64,000 nt of DNA from Pedobacter quisquiliarum (lineage in GTDB: Bacteria > Bacteroidota > Bacteroidia > Sphingobacteriales > Sphingobacteriaceae): the NCBI RefSeq assembly GCF_014642175.1, contig NZ_BMIL01000004.1:186001-250000 (forward strand), read 5' to 3'. Under the pieces are notes generated by a model, which was not told the origin of the DNA, made no database searches, and saw only the letters and a list, made by a program, of their open reading frames with translations. The position numbers and the translations under genes are program-made. Positions 28,234-37,823 of this stretch are shown here, one piece after another. How positions within the stretch are numbered: position 1 is the stretch's first letter; each line of letters starts with the position of its first letter.

Positions 28234-29616
28234 ATGAAAATCTTTACCAATCATGGTTTGTTCTCCCGCTTAGGCTGTCTTGTGGCAGCAGGGTGTATCA
28301 GCATGTGCTTAAGTGCTACCGCCCAGGCACAGGAAGTGATCACCATCAAACAGGCCGTCGATCGGATGCTTCAGAATAACCTGAACATTAAGCAGAGCGC
28401 CCTGAACGTGGCAACGGCAGAAACCTACGTCCAGCAATCCAAAGCGGAGCTTTATCCAAGTTTAAATGGTGGACTGAACAACGATTTTAACTTTGGTAGA
28501 AGTTTGAACCCTGCAACCAACCAGTTGATTACCCGGAACTTCTTCTCCGGAACCGCCAACCTTGCTACTTCTGTAGACCTTTTTAACGGTTTTGCCAAGA
28601 TCAATCAGATCAAACAAAACCGCATCACGCTGGAGGCGAATTATAGTGCATTAGAAAAGACGAAGAACGACCTGGTTTTGCAGGTGGTTACCACGTATTT
28701 CCAGGTGGTATTTAACGAAGACCTGCTTAGAGCTTCAAGGGAGCAGCTTCAGGTGGCACAACAAACGCTGACGAGAGAGAGCGCTTTGTTCGATGCCGGA
28801 AACAAGACCACAGCAGACATTGCGCAGGCAAAAGCGCAGGTGGCTACAGCAGAGCTGAACGTTACCAACGCGCAGAATCAGCTGACCATCTCTTACCTTA
28901 CGCTTTCGCAATTGATGGAGATGGGCTCAGATGCATCTTACAAGGTGGTTGCACCAACTATCGAAGATATCACCTCGGCACAACAAAGCTATCCGGAGCA
29001 GGAGATTAGCGAGGCTGCGTTAGCCACTTTCCCAGATCTAAAGTTAGCAAGATTGAACCGCGAAGCTGCGGCCAAAGGGGTGGATGTTGCTAAAGGATTC
29101 CTGTTCCCGACCATTTCACTGGGTGGTGGATTAGGAACCCGTTACTCGTATGACCTTGCCAGCCAACCTGGACAAATCGGTGCTGGAGATGCCCGCCTTT
29201 TCGACCAGATCAATAACAACTTTTATCAGTCTGTGGGTATGTCTATCCGGATTCCAATCTTCAACGGACTAGCCTCACGTTCTAATCTGAAGCGCGCTAA
29301 AATTTCTTATGAAGGTTACCAGATTCAGGAGCAGTTGACAAAGAATAACCTGAATAAAGTCGTTGCCCAGGCTGTAGCAGATCTACGTGCAGCAAGCAGT
29401 CGTTACCAATCTACTTTAAACACCTTTAATGCGCAGGCAGAAGCCTTCAGGGTAAATGAGGAACGTTTTAACGTAGGGCTTGTAAACTCACTGGACTTTA
29501 ACACTTCGCAAACCAACAGAAACAGAGCAGAAATTGATTTTATCCAGGCAAAATATGATCTCCTGTTCCGTTCTAAAGTCATAGATTTTTATCTTGGCAA
29601 GGAAATTACCTTTTAA
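28234..29616 (+). CDS. TolC family outer-membrane efflux protein
   Basis: A 460-residue OEP protein with a signal peptide (about 1-33, ending ATAQAQE). The two internally repeated halves typical of TolC are visible, each with long heptad-rich helices (QQTLTRESALFDAGNKTTADIAQAKAQ and the matching NEERFNVGLVNSLDFNTSQTN). It forms the outer-membrane duct of a tripartite exporter. The periplasmic adaptor follows after 51 nt, but no inner-membrane pump is found next to them. Confidence 0.93.
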   Translation: MKIFTNHGLFSRLGCLVAAGCISMCLSATAQAQEVITIKQAVDRMLQNNLNIKQSALNVATAETYVQQSKAELYPSLNGGLNNDFNFGRSLNPATNQLITRNFFSGTANLATSVDLFNGFAKINQIKQNRITLEANYSALEKTKNDLVLQVVTTYFQVVFNEDLLRASREQLQVAQQTLTRESALFDAGNKTTADIAQAKAQVATAELNVTNAQNQLTISYLTLSQLMEMGSDASYKVVAPTIEDITSAQQSYPEQEISEAALATFPDLKLARLNREAAAKGVDVAKGFLFPTISLGGGLGTRYSYDLASQPGQIGAGDARLFDQINNNFYQSVGMSIRIPIFNGLASRSNLKRAKISYEGYQIQEQLTKNNLNKVVAQAVADLRAASSRYQSTLNTFNAQAEAFRVNEERFNVGLVNSLDFNTSQTNRNRAEIDFIQAKYDLLFRSKVIDFYLGKEITF

Positions 29617-29667
29617 TCCACATTCAGTATATAACAGCCATTTTTAAACAGCAAACAAACGAACAAA

Positions 29668-31035
29668 ATGAAATTAAAACACATACTTATTGCAGTTGGA
29701 GGATTGATAGTCTTACTGCTTATACTGAAAGTTACCGGTGTTATCGGTGGAGAAAAGATTGAACAGATTACCGTTGACAAGGCTTCTGACCGCACGGTTG
29801 TGGAAACCGTAACCGCAAGTGGTAAAATTCAGCCGGAAACGGAAGTGAAGTTAAGCTCGGAAGTTTCCGGTGAGGTGACGGAGCTTCTGGTTAAAGAAGG
29901 TGACATCGTTAAAAAGGGACAGCTGTTATGTAAGGTTCGTCCGGATGTATTGAAGTCTGGTTACGATCGTGCCCGCGCTTCTTACAGCTCACAAAAAGCG
30001 GCAGTAGCATCATCAGCACAGCAGCTTAAACAAACCGAAGCGAACTTCATCAACGCGGAAGCGACTTATAAACGTAACGTGGAGCTTTACAAAAAGAAAG
30101 TGATCTCGCAGGCGGAGTTTGATTCTGCGAAAGCAGCATTCTTAACCGCACAAGCGAATCTTGAAGCGGCTAAGCAAAACCTGGTCGGTGCTAAATTCGG
30201 ATTGGAGCAATCTGGCGCAAACGTACAGGAAGCAAGTGCGAACCTGGCAAAAGCAACGATCTATGCACCAGTTGATGGAGTGATCTCGAAACTATCTGTA
30301 GAGCTGGGTGACCGTATCCTTGGTACCGCACAATTTGCGGGTACAGAGATCATGCGTATCTCCAACCTGACTTCAATGGAAGTAAACGTAGATGTAAATG
30401 AAAATGACATTAACCGTGTGAATGTGGGCGACAGCGCAATGATTGAAGTTGATGCATTTGCAGATAAGAAATTTAAAGGTATCGTAACGGAGATTGCAAG
30501 CTCTTCAAAAGATGTGGGTGCTGCACAAACGTCTGTAGATCAGGTAACCAACTTCGTTGTGAAGATCAGAATCCTGGCAGATTCGTACACCGATGTTAAA
30601 GGTGGTGCAAAAGACCTGCCTTCGCCATTCCGTCCGGGCTTGTCGGCAACCGTAGACATCATGAGTGAATCAGTTAAAGGCATCTCTGTCCCAATTCAGG
30701 CTGTGTACACCGGCGATAAGAGCAAGGGTGGTTCAACTGCAGAAGCAAAGGATACACCGCCGGCAACAGAGGGTGGTGATGACAAACAGAAGTCTAAACT
30801 TGCAGACAAAACCATCAAACAATATGTGTTCGCATTTGAAAATGGAACGGTTAAGCAGGTAGAAGTGACCACAGGCATTCAGAACGACCAGTTTATCATT
30901 GTGAAGTCTGGACTTAAACCAGGCACAGAAGTAGTAAGCGGTCCATATTCTGCAATTCAGAACCGATTGAAGGATGGTATGAAGGTAGAAAAGACCACTA
31001 AGGATCAGCTGTTTGCCAACCCTGGTAAAAAGTAA
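29668..31035 (+). CDS. Periplasmic adaptor subunit (HlyD/MFP family)
   Basis: A 455-residue membrane fusion protein. An N-terminal anchor helix (about 5-25) is followed by a lipoyl half-motif (VTASGKIQPETEVKLSSEVSGEV). An Ala/Gln-rich coiled coil follows at about 90-190, then the second lipoyl half (ATIYAPVDGVISKLSVELGD) and beta-barrel and proximal domains. A Lys/Asp-rich linker of about 30 residues (SKGGSTAEAKDTPP onward) interrupts the C-terminal domain. It should bridge a MacB-type ABC or RND pump to the TolC protein encoded just upstream. Confidence 0.92.
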   Translation: MKLKHILIAVGGLIVLLLILKVTGVIGGEKIEQITVDKASDRTVVETVTASGKIQPETEVKLSSEVSGEVTELLVKEGDIVKKGQLLCKVRPDVLKSGYDRARASYSSQKAAVASSAQQLKQTEANFINAEATYKRNVELYKKKVISQAEFDSAKAAFLTAQANLEAAKQNLVGAKFGLEQSGANVQEASANLAKATIYAPVDGVISKLSVELGDRILGTAQFAGTEIMRISNLTSMEVNVDVNENDINRVNVGDSAMIEVDAFADKKFKGIVTEIASSSKDVGAAQTSVDQVTNFVVKIRILADSYTDVKGGAKDLPSPFRPGLSATVDIMSESVKGISVPIQAVYTGDKSKGGSTAEAKDTPPATEGGDDKQKSKLADKTIKQYVFAFENGTVKQVEVTTGIQNDQFIIVKSGLKPGTEVVSGPYSAIQNRLKDGMKVEKTTKDQLFANPGKK

Positions 31036-31066
31036 GATCAGTCCAGTCATAATATTTAAGTAAATT

Positions 31067-31096
31067 GTCCCGGTTTTAAACAGACCGGGACTTTTT
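31067..31096 (+). terminator. Terminator after the adaptor gene
   Basis: GTCCCGGT (31067-31074) pairs perfectly with ACCGGGAC (31084-31091) and is followed by T5. It separates the efflux genes from gpsA, whose ATG lies 12 nt beyond. Confidence 0.85.
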
Positions 31097-31107
31097 ATAT
31101 ATAGACT

Positions 31108-32106
31108 ATGCTGGCAAAAGTTGCTATGATTGGTGGGGGTAGCTGGGCTACGGCTATCATTAAAATGCTTTCTAATAATATTAAAGAGAAAGAGATTTTC
31201 TGGTGGATGCGCAACACAGATGCCATTGAACACATCAAGAAGTATCACCACAATCCAAATTACCTGAGTGCTGCGGAAGTGAAAATTCCGGAGACCAATA
31301 TTTCAGATAACATCAGCGAGATTATCTCCGCTGCGAATTATATCATTCTGAACGTACCTGCAGCATTCTTGAAAGAGACGCTAAAGGATGTTGAACCGGA
31401 GGACTTTAAGGGTAAGAAGATTGTCTCAGCCATTAAAGGCATCGTGCCGGATGAGAACCAGATTATTGGTGAGTTCCTTAATGAGAAGTTTCAGGTACCC
31501 TTTGAAGATATCCTGGTGATCAGCGGACCCTGCCATGCGGAAGAGGTTGCATTAGAAAAACTATCTTATTTAACCATTGCTTCTATCGATGTGGAAGCGG
31601 CAACCTACTTCGCTTCACTACTCAGCACACGCTACATCAAAACCAATGTTTCCGACGATATCTTCGGGACAGAATACGCAGCCGTACTAAAGAACATCTA
31701 TGCTGTTGCCAGCGGCATTTGCCATGGTGTAGGGTATGGTGATAACTTCCAGGCGGTGTTAATATCCAATGCCATCCGGGAAATCAATCGATTTGTAAAT
31801 GCCGTGCATCCCATTAGTCGCGACATCAAGGAGTCCGCATACCTGGGCGATTTGCTGGTTACGGCCTATTCGCAGTTTAGCCGCAACCGGACCTTTGGAA
31901 ACATGATCGGGAAGGGCTATACCGTGAAATCAGCGCAGCTGGAGATGAACATGATTGCCGAGGGTTATTATGCGGCAAGCTGCATGCACGTGATCAATAA
32001 GAAGTATAAAGTAGACATGCCAATCAGTCGCGCCGTATATGCGGTGCTCTATGAAAAACACGCACCACAGATAGAAATGGCGCTACTTACGGAGCAACTT
32101 AGCTAA
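31108..32106 (+). CDS. gpsA: Glycerol-3-phosphate dehydrogenase [NAD(P)+]
   Basis: A 332-residue GpsA. The dinucleotide motif is GGGSWATA (residues 8-15), where GAGSWGTA is more usual. The substrate region has SAIKGIVPDE, ISGPCHAEEVA and EYAAVLKNIYAVASGICHG with the catalytic Lys. The C-terminal domain has LGDLLVTAYSQFSRNRTFGNMIGKG. It reduces dihydroxyacetone phosphate to supply the phospholipid backbone. Its start lies right behind the terminator of the preceding operon. Confidence 0.93.
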   Translation: MLAKVAMIGGGSWATAIIKMLSNNIKEKEIFWWMRNTDAIEHIKKYHHNPNYLSAAEVKIPETNISDNISEIISAANYIILNVPAAFLKETLKDVEPEDFKGKKIVSAIKGIVPDENQIIGEFLNEKFQVPFEDILVISGPCHAEEVALEKLSYLTIASIDVEAATYFASLLSTRYIKTNVSDDIFGTEYAAVLKNIYAVASGICHGVGYGDNFQAVLISNAIREINRFVNAVHPISRDIKESAYLGDLLVTAYSQFSRNRTFGNMIGKGYTVKSAQLEMNMIAEGYYAASCMHVINKKYKVDMPISRAVYAVLYEKHAPQIEMALLTEQLS

Positions 32107-32192
32107 ACACCACACTGAAGTTCAGGTGTTTGTCGCAAGTTGTTCCAGTATAAAATAGACTACACGTTTAGTAGGGTAAAATTGCAAATGGG

Positions 32193-32200
32193 TATATTTG
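32193..32200 (+). promoter_or_regulatory. -7 promoter box of the TonB-dependent receptor gene
   Basis: TATATTTG is a perfect -7 match 49 nt before the ATG. A TTTAG about 22 nt upstream is a weak -33 candidate. Confidence 0.45.
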
Positions 32201-32249
32201 CAACCTTTCTGGTGGATACCAGGAAGCCGTTTTACTTAGCTTATTTTAT

Positions 32250-35027
32250 ATGAAAATTAAACTTTACCTGTTTATTCTACTATGCTGCGGCATTGGGTTT
32301 TCGGCCCAGGCGCAGGTGATTCGCGGGGAAGTCCGTGACAGCAGTCAAACCATCACGGGTGCTACCGTGGCTGTCGTAGGGCAGCAGCTCCGCATCGGCA
32401 CCGATGCCAACGGCAGATACGAACTTAAACTTCCTGCTCCGGGAACTTACCAGGTGACGGTAAGTTACATCGGCTACCAGACCTTACAGAAAAGCGTTAC
32501 CGTTGCTGTGGATGAAGTGAAGCAGCTTGACTTCGACCTGATCAATGCTGGAGGCAATAATCTGGAGAACGTTGTTGTGTTGGGTTCACGTAGTGCCCCA
32601 CGTTCACGTATGGACACACCGGTTCCGGTAGATGTTGTAGACATTCAAAAACTCACTGCCAACGTGGCGCAGGTTTCCGTCAACCAGATCCTGAACTTCG
32701 TAGCACCTTCCTTTACGTCTAACGTGATGAGCTTAACCGATGCCACGGATCACATTGACCCGGCATCTTTACGTGGATTAGGTCCGGATCAGGTATTGGT
32801 CCTGATCAACGGTAAACGTAGACACACCACTTCCGTGATCAACATCAACGGGAGTTTAGGTAAAGGTTCCGTAGGAACGGATTTAAATGCCATCCCAACT
32901 TCCGCGATTAAGCGGATTGAGATCCTTCGTGATGGTGCATCGGCACAATACGGCTCGGATGCGATTGCAGGTGTTATCAACATCATCCTGAATTCAGATG
33001 TGAATAAACTTAGCGCCAGCGTATCTGGTGGCGGCTTTGCTGGTAAACATTCAGATGGCTTAGATGGCGAAACGGTACAGGCCAATGTGAACTATGGTGT
33101 CGCATTGAACGATAAAGGTGGTTTTTTGAACCTTGCAGGTTCGTTCGACTTTCGTGATTTTGCTTCCAGAACAACCCCTTACCGTGGGGTAATCTTTACT
33201 GACTACAACAACCCGACGCTTTATCCTACGCCAACTGGTGTTGACATTACGGATGAAGAGCTTCTAAGAAGAGGCCTTGATCGTGGCGATTTCGTGCCCA
33301 ACATTGGGCAGTCTCAAAACCGCGGTGGATCCTTGTTCTTCAACAGTGTTATCCCCGTTGCTGAAGAAGCAGAGATTTACGCGTTTGGTGGTCTGAACTA
33401 TCGTAATGGTACCTCTACAGCTTTTTACCGTACACCGAGACAGCTTACCCAAAACAATGCGACCATATACCCGAATGGTTTCCTTCCGGAGATTAACACA
33501 AGCAACGTGGATCAATCCTTTGCCGTTGGTATCCGTGGGAATTTAGGCGAGTGGAAAACAGATTTTAGTAACAACTTTGGTCGTAATGCCGTAGAATTTG
33601 CGACCCGCAATACCTTGAACGCTTCCATGTTGAACGCTTCGCCGACTTCATTTGAGTCTGGCGGTTACGACTTCACCCAGAATACAACCAACTTAGATTT
33701 TACCAGATTCTTCGAAGGCCCGATGAGCGGTATCAACGTGGCTTTTGGTTTCGAGAATCGCTTTGAAAAGTACAAGATCAATCCGGGAGAGGAAGCATCC
33801 TATGTAAACTATGGTAATGCCATCAATGCAGGTACTGCAGCGAACCCGGTTTACATTCCATCCCCAACAGGAAACATCCCAACGCGCTTTGCAGCAAATG
33901 GTGCAGCCTTAGCGGGCGGTGCACAAGGTTTCCCTGGTATCAGTGCAGACAACCTGACCAATGAAACGCGTACCTCGATTGCAGGTTATGCGGATGTGGA
34001 GCTGAATGTCACCGAAAAGTTCCTTGTAGATGGAGCGGTAAGGTTTGAGAACTATTCTGATTTCGGTTCTACCTTGAACGGTAAGATCGCTGCGAGATAC
34101 AAATTCTCCGATGCCTTCTTATTACGTGGTGCAGTGAACACAGGCTTTAGAGCACCATCCTTACACCAGCGTTATTTTAACTCTACATCTACCGTGTTTA
34201 TTGACGGTGCATTTGTGGAGTCGGGAACCTTTGCGAACGACAGCCGTGTCGCACAGCTATTGGGTATTCCGAAGCTAAAAGAAGAAACTTCCGACAGTTA
34301 TAGCCTTGGTTTCACCAGCAACTTAGGCAAGTTCAAAATCACGGTGGACGGCTACCTGGTAAACATCAACGACCGCGTAATCTATACTGGCCAGTTTAGC
34401 GGTAGCAATGCTGCTACGGCTACGCCACAGGATCGTGAGCTGTACGACTTATTGCGATTGGCGAATGCGACGACAGCAAGGTTCTTTGCGAACGCGGTAG
34501 ACACTAGGACAATGGGTATTGATGCGGTATTTAGCTACAGCACGCCATTGGGTAATGGTGTATTTAGGGCAGATCTTGCAAATACTTTCACCAAGACCGA
34601 GATTAAAGGGGATGTACATGCTTCGCCACTGCTTGTGGGTAAAGAAAACATCTACCTGGATCAGGCGAGCAGAATCCTGATTGAGCGTGTAACGCCAAGG
34701 ATTAAAACCAACCTGAGTCTGGATTATTCATGGAACAAGTGGAATGCCTTTGTGAGAAACGTGTACTTCGGTGAAGTGCAACAGCCAACCAACGTAGAGG
34801 CTAACCGTCAGACCTTACCTGGTCGCGTGATTACGGATGTAGGTGCAGGTTATAACCTGACCAAGAACCTTAAGCTTACCGTAGGGGCGAACAACCTGTT
34901 CGACGTTTATCCTGCGCAGTTGTTGTTGAGCAGTCAGGGTACTTCCGGTATTCTGTATCCTAACCAGGCGCCGCAGTTTGGCTTCCTGGGAAGATATGTA
35001 TTCACCAGACTGGCTTTAAACTTTTAG
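32250..35027 (+). CDS. TonB-dependent outer-membrane receptor with carboxypeptidase-like N domain
   Basis: A 925-residue receptor. After the signal peptide (about 1-22, ending SAQAQ) comes a CarboxypepD_reg-like domain (about 22-108, VIRGEVRDSSQTITGATVAVVG). The plug follows at about 120-240 (PVPVDVVDIQKL, SLRGLGPDQVLVLINGKRRH, IKRIEILRDGASAQYGSDAIAGVINI), then a large beta barrel ending in Phe. It imports a bulky ligand with TonB energy. It has no SusD partner and no adjacent hydrolase, so the ligand could be a siderophore, vitamin or peptide. It is monocistronic between a promoter box and a terminator. Confidence 0.93.
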   Translation: MKIKLYLFILLCCGIGFSAQAQVIRGEVRDSSQTITGATVAVVGQQLRIGTDANGRYELKLPAPGTYQVTVSYIGYQTLQKSVTVAVDEVKQLDFDLINAGGNNLENVVVLGSRSAPRSRMDTPVPVDVVDIQKLTANVAQVSVNQILNFVAPSFTSNVMSLTDATDHIDPASLRGLGPDQVLVLINGKRRHTTSVININGSLGKGSVGTDLNAIPTSAIKRIEILRDGASAQYGSDAIAGVINIILNSDVNKLSASVSGGGFAGKHSDGLDGETVQANVNYGVALNDKGGFLNLAGSFDFRDFASRTTPYRGVIFTDYNNPTLYPTPTGVDITDEELLRRGLDRGDFVPNIGQSQNRGGSLFFNSVIPVAEEAEIYAFGGLNYRNGTSTAFYRTPRQLTQNNATIYPNGFLPEINTSNVDQSFAVGIRGNLGEWKTDFSNNFGRNAVEFATRNTLNASMLNASPTSFESGGYDFTQNTTNLDFTRFFEGPMSGINVAFGFENRFEKYKINPGEEASYVNYGNAINAGTAANPVYIPSPTGNIPTRFAANGAALAGGAQGFPGISADNLTNETRTSIAGYADVELNVTEKFLVDGAVRFENYSDFGSTLNGKIAARYKFSDAFLLRGAVNTGFRAPSLHQRYFNSTSTVFIDGAFVESGTFANDSRVAQLLGIPKLKEETSDSYSLGFTSNLGKFKITVDGYLVNINDRVIYTGQFSGSNAATATPQDRELYDLLRLANATTARFFANAVDTRTMGIDAVFSYSTPLGNGVFRADLANTFTKTEIKGDVHASPLLVGKENIYLDQASRILIERVTPRIKTNLSLDYSWNKWNAFVRNVYFGEVQQPTNVEANRQTLPGRVITDVGAGYNLTKNLKLTVGANNLFDVYPAQLLLSSQGTSGILYPNQAPQFGFLGRYVFTRLALNF

Positions 35028-35062
35028 ACACTTACGAACATACTGTTGAAAAGTATGTGCAT

Positions 35063-35098
35063 AAAAAAAGAGCGGATCAAATGATCCGCTCTTTTTTT
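35063..35098. terminator. Bidirectional terminator between the TonB receptor and the helicase
   Basis: A 17-nt arm (35063-35079) is perfectly complementary to 35082-35098, with A7 and T7 at the ends. It serves the convergent receptor and helicase genes. Confidence 0.9.
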
Positions 35099-35116
35099 AT
35101 TTATGATGTTTAGATA

Positions 35117-36979
35117 TTAAGATCTACGTCTTCTATCTCCGCTACCACCTTCGCGTCTTCCGCTTCCAGCTTTGTCGTCACGGCTACGGCCAGAGAAGTC
35201 TCTGAAACCACCACCGCTGTTACCGCCTTCACGTCTGCCGCCGCCGCCATAGCTTCTGCGCTCACCGCTTCCACCATCACGACGACCGCCGCCTCCGCCG
35301 TAGCCACCGCCACCGCTTCTGCGTTCGCCTCTTTCGCTGCTTACTGGTGCATCACCAGATTTTTCAATCCTTACACCACGGTTGTTGAATTCAATACCTT
35401 TGAAGTTGTTGAATAGTGAATCCACTGCTTCATTTTCAACTTCGAAGAAAGAATAAACACCTTTAAGGTCGATCTTACCAACGTTTTTACCGCTGATCTT
35501 ACCATTGTTACATACGAAAGATAATAGGTCACCACGAGTGAAATCATCTACTGAACCAAGGTTAATGAACAGACGGGTATAACCTTCGCTGCTTCTTGAA
35601 CCACGCTCGCCTCTTTCGCCACGTACACCACGCTCTCCACGATCATCTGCCGAAGCATTAAGATCTGGTGCGTTTTTGTAGTATTCCAAGAATCTGTTAA
35701 ATTCTAAAGATGCAAAACGTTTGATGATGTCTTCTTTACTTAAGTCGCCGAATTCATCCATGATACGCGGAATGTACTGCTCAATCTGAGACTCGTTCAC
35801 TTCAACGTTATTCACTTTATGGATTAAAGAGAACAGTTGTTTTTCACAAACATCAAAGCCGGTAGGTAGTTCTGCTTTGGTGAATTGTTTACCAATGATT
35901 CTTTCAATCTGACGGATTTTGCCAACTTCTTTAGAGTTGATGATACAGATAGAGATACCTGTTTTACCAGCTCTACCAGTACGACCGCTACGGTGTGTGT
36001 AGCTTTCAATCTCGTCAGGTAAAGAATAGTTGATTACGTGTGTTACGTTATTTACGTCGATACCACGTGCTGCAACATCAGTAGCAATTAACAACTGCAT
36101 GTTACGATCACGGAAACGTTGCATAACCTTGTCACGTTGTTGTTGAGACAAGTCACCGTGTAAAGCATCAGCATTGTAGCCATCTTTAATTAAGTGCTCT
36201 GCAACATCCTGGGTATCCAGTTTAGTTTTACAGAAAACAACGGCAAAGATTTCAGGGTTGAAATCCACAATACGTTTTAAGGCAGCATATTTATCTCTAG
36301 CACGTACCATATAGTACTCATGCTCGATATTTACGTTACCCGTGTTTTTGGTACCCATGGTTAATTCCGTAGGGTTGTCCATGTAGTTTTTCGCTATTCT
36401 TCTAACCTCAGGAGGCATAGTAGCAGAAAACAACCATGTTTTTTTATCGTCAGGTGTTGTAGACAAAATTTCGTTAATGTCTTCCTGGAAACCCATGTTT
36501 AACATTTCATCGGCTTCGTCTAATACAACATACTTCACGCTTGAGAAGTCAATTGCTTTACGTCCAATGATGTCTAACATACGGCCCGGTGTAGCCACAA
36601 CAATTTGTACACCGTTTCTGATCTCACGCAATTGCTGCATAATGTTAGCGCCACCGTAAACGGCAACCACGCTAGCACCAGAGATGTTTTTTGAGTAATT
36701 CTTGATGTCGCTCGCAATCTGCAAACAAAGCTCTCTTGTAGGGCATAAAATCAATGCCTGAGGCTTGTTGAGCTTAAAGTCGATAAGCTCAATCAGCGGC
36801 AATCCAAATGCGGCTGTCTTTCCTGTTCCTGTTTGGGCCAAACCAACAAAGTCGTTACTGCCCTCTAACAATACAGGAATAGCTTGCTCCTGAATAGGTG
36901 TTGGATTTTCGAAACCTAAATCCGTTACAGCATTAACAACGTCATCACTTATCCCCAATAATTTGAATGGGTTATTCAT
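35117..36979 (-). CDS. DEAD-box ATP-dependent RNA helicase (DeaD/CshA type)
   Basis: A 620-residue helicase. The Q motif precedes the P-loop AQTGTGKT at about residues 48-55, followed by VLDEADEML, FSATMPP, ATDVAARGIDV and HRSGRTGRAGKTG. After the RecA-like core comes a dimerisation region and a DbpA-type RNA-binding domain (about 470-550, YTRLFINLGSVDDFTRGDLLSFV). It ends with a Gly/Arg/Ser-rich tail of RGG type. Such proteins act in ribosome assembly and RNA turnover, especially in the cold. The gene is monocistronic on the minus strand. Confidence 0.95.
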   Translation of the reverse strand: MNNPFKLLGISDDVVNAVTDLGFENPTPIQEQAIPVLLEGSNDFVGLAQTGTGKTAAFGLPLIELIDFKLNKPQALILCPTRELCLQIASDIKNYSKNISGASVVAVYGGANIMQQLREIRNGVQIVVATPGRMLDIIGRKAIDFSSVKYVVLDEADEMLNMGFQEDINEILSTTPDDKKTWLFSATMPPEVRRIAKNYMDNPTELTMGTKNTGNVNIEHEYYMVRARDKYAALKRIVDFNPEIFAVVFCKTKLDTQDVAEHLIKDGYNADALHGDLSQQQRDKVMQRFRDRNMQLLIATDVAARGIDVNNVTHVINYSLPDEIESYTHRSGRTGRAGKTGISICIINSKEVGKIRQIERIIGKQFTKAELPTGFDVCEKQLFSLIHKVNNVEVNESQIEQYIPRIMDEFGDLSKEDIIKRFASLEFNRFLEYYKNAPDLNASADDRGERGVRGERGERGSRSSEGYTRLFINLGSVDDFTRGDLLSFVCNNGKISGKNVGKIDLKGVYSFFEVENEAVDSLFNNFKGIEFNNRGVRIEKSGDAPVSSERGERRSGGGGYGGGGGRRDGGSGERRSYGGGGRREGGNSGGGFRDFSGRSRDDKAGSGRREGGSGDRRRRS

Positions 36980-37045
36980 TTTAACTTTTTTAATTAAGCC
37001 GCAAAGGTAAGGTTAATAATCCGTATTTCATTGATAACGAAGTAA

Positions 37046-37072
37046 ATAAAAACAGCCAATCGATGATTGGCT
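37046..37072 (-). terminator. Terminator after the DUF4293 gene
   Basis: AGCCAAT (37054-37060) pairs with ATTGGCT (37066-37072). On the minus strand the hairpin is followed by GTTTTTATTT. It separates the DUF4293 transcript from the helicase gene. Confidence 0.75.
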
Positions 37073-37116
37073 TTGCTATTCTAGTGGATTAAAAATCAGG
37101 TATTTAGACGGCTTGC

Positions 37117-37575
37117 TTAGCGGAGCCTATCGGCAGATTTGATCAGTCGCTCGTCATTATTGACGCCTCGAACGCCTAAACCGATGAAGATGATGGAAAT
37201 TAATGGTAGAAATGCGCCGAGTTTATATTGAACACCTTCCAATCCGCCGGGAAATTTACCTAGGTAGTTATAAGTTAAAATTGACAATACAACGATTAAA
37301 ATAATGCTCGCAAGGGCGCCTCGTTTCTGTTGCGTCCTATTTTTAAAGCTAAAAATAGTAAGGATCAGCATTGCAACCGCTGCAACAGTTAGGATGGTCA
37401 ATGGTAAATAAGCTTCAATTTTTACCGCTGCTCCATTTGTTTGCTGAAAGATACCAAGGGCATTTACCCAGTACTCACTTTCATTAATAACTTTGCTCAC
37501 AAATGGAATCATAAGTAATAAAGCAATGGCTAAAGCAGCCAGGAAAAACCATATGGTTTGTATTCTTTGTATCAT
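37117..37575 (-). CDS. DUF4293 family membrane protein
   Basis: A 152-residue protein beginning MIQRIQTIWFFLAALAIALLL, the typical start of DUF4293. It has four hydrophobic segments at about 6-26, 54-75, 85-105 and 118-135. The family is confined to Bacteroidota and has no assigned function. Its position divergent from truA is, to my knowledge, a conserved arrangement in the phylum. No catalytic residues are apparent. Confidence 0.85.
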   Translation of the reverse strand: MIQRIQTIWFFLAALAIALLLMIPFVSKVINESEYWVNALGIFQQTNGAAVKIEAYLPLTILTVAAVAMLILTIFSFKNRTQQKRGALASIILIVVLSILTYNYLGKFPGGLEGVQYKLGAFLPLISIIFIGLGVRGVNNDERLIKSADRLR

Positions 37576-37810
37576 CAGGTTCTGTTTTTTTGATCAAAAA
37601 TACATTTTTATCTGAAATGCGAATAGCTGGGGCTGGTGTTTGTGTAATTGCTTTCTGAATCGAACATACCGAGATGGTCATAGCCCTGGGCCCGCGCGGA
37701 GATCTTTTAAGCGGTATTGGCTGGCGATGAAAATAGGCGTTTTACTAAATAATTTACAAAGCTTAAAGAATACCCCTGCAAAAAACACCACACTTGAAGG
37801 TGTAAAAAAG

Positions 37811-37818
37811 TACTTTTG
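37811..37818 (+). promoter_or_regulatory. -7 promoter box next to the truA start codon
   Basis: TACTTTTG matches the -7 consensus and ends 5 nt before the GTG start of truA. Judging from the tRNA-Ser promoter in this window, transcription would begin at about the first base of the start codon. The -33 region has no TTTG at the normal distance. Confidence 0.4.
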
Positions 37819-37823
37819 CAACA

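Noticed and set aside
37620..37790. GC-rich intergenic stretch before truA as a further 11-nt array or an RNA gene
   Set aside because: Spacing between G/C triplets is irregular, and no tRNA-like or covarying hairpin set was found. Apart from the -7 box and a short ACACC/GGTGT inverted pair near 37786 nothing is supported.
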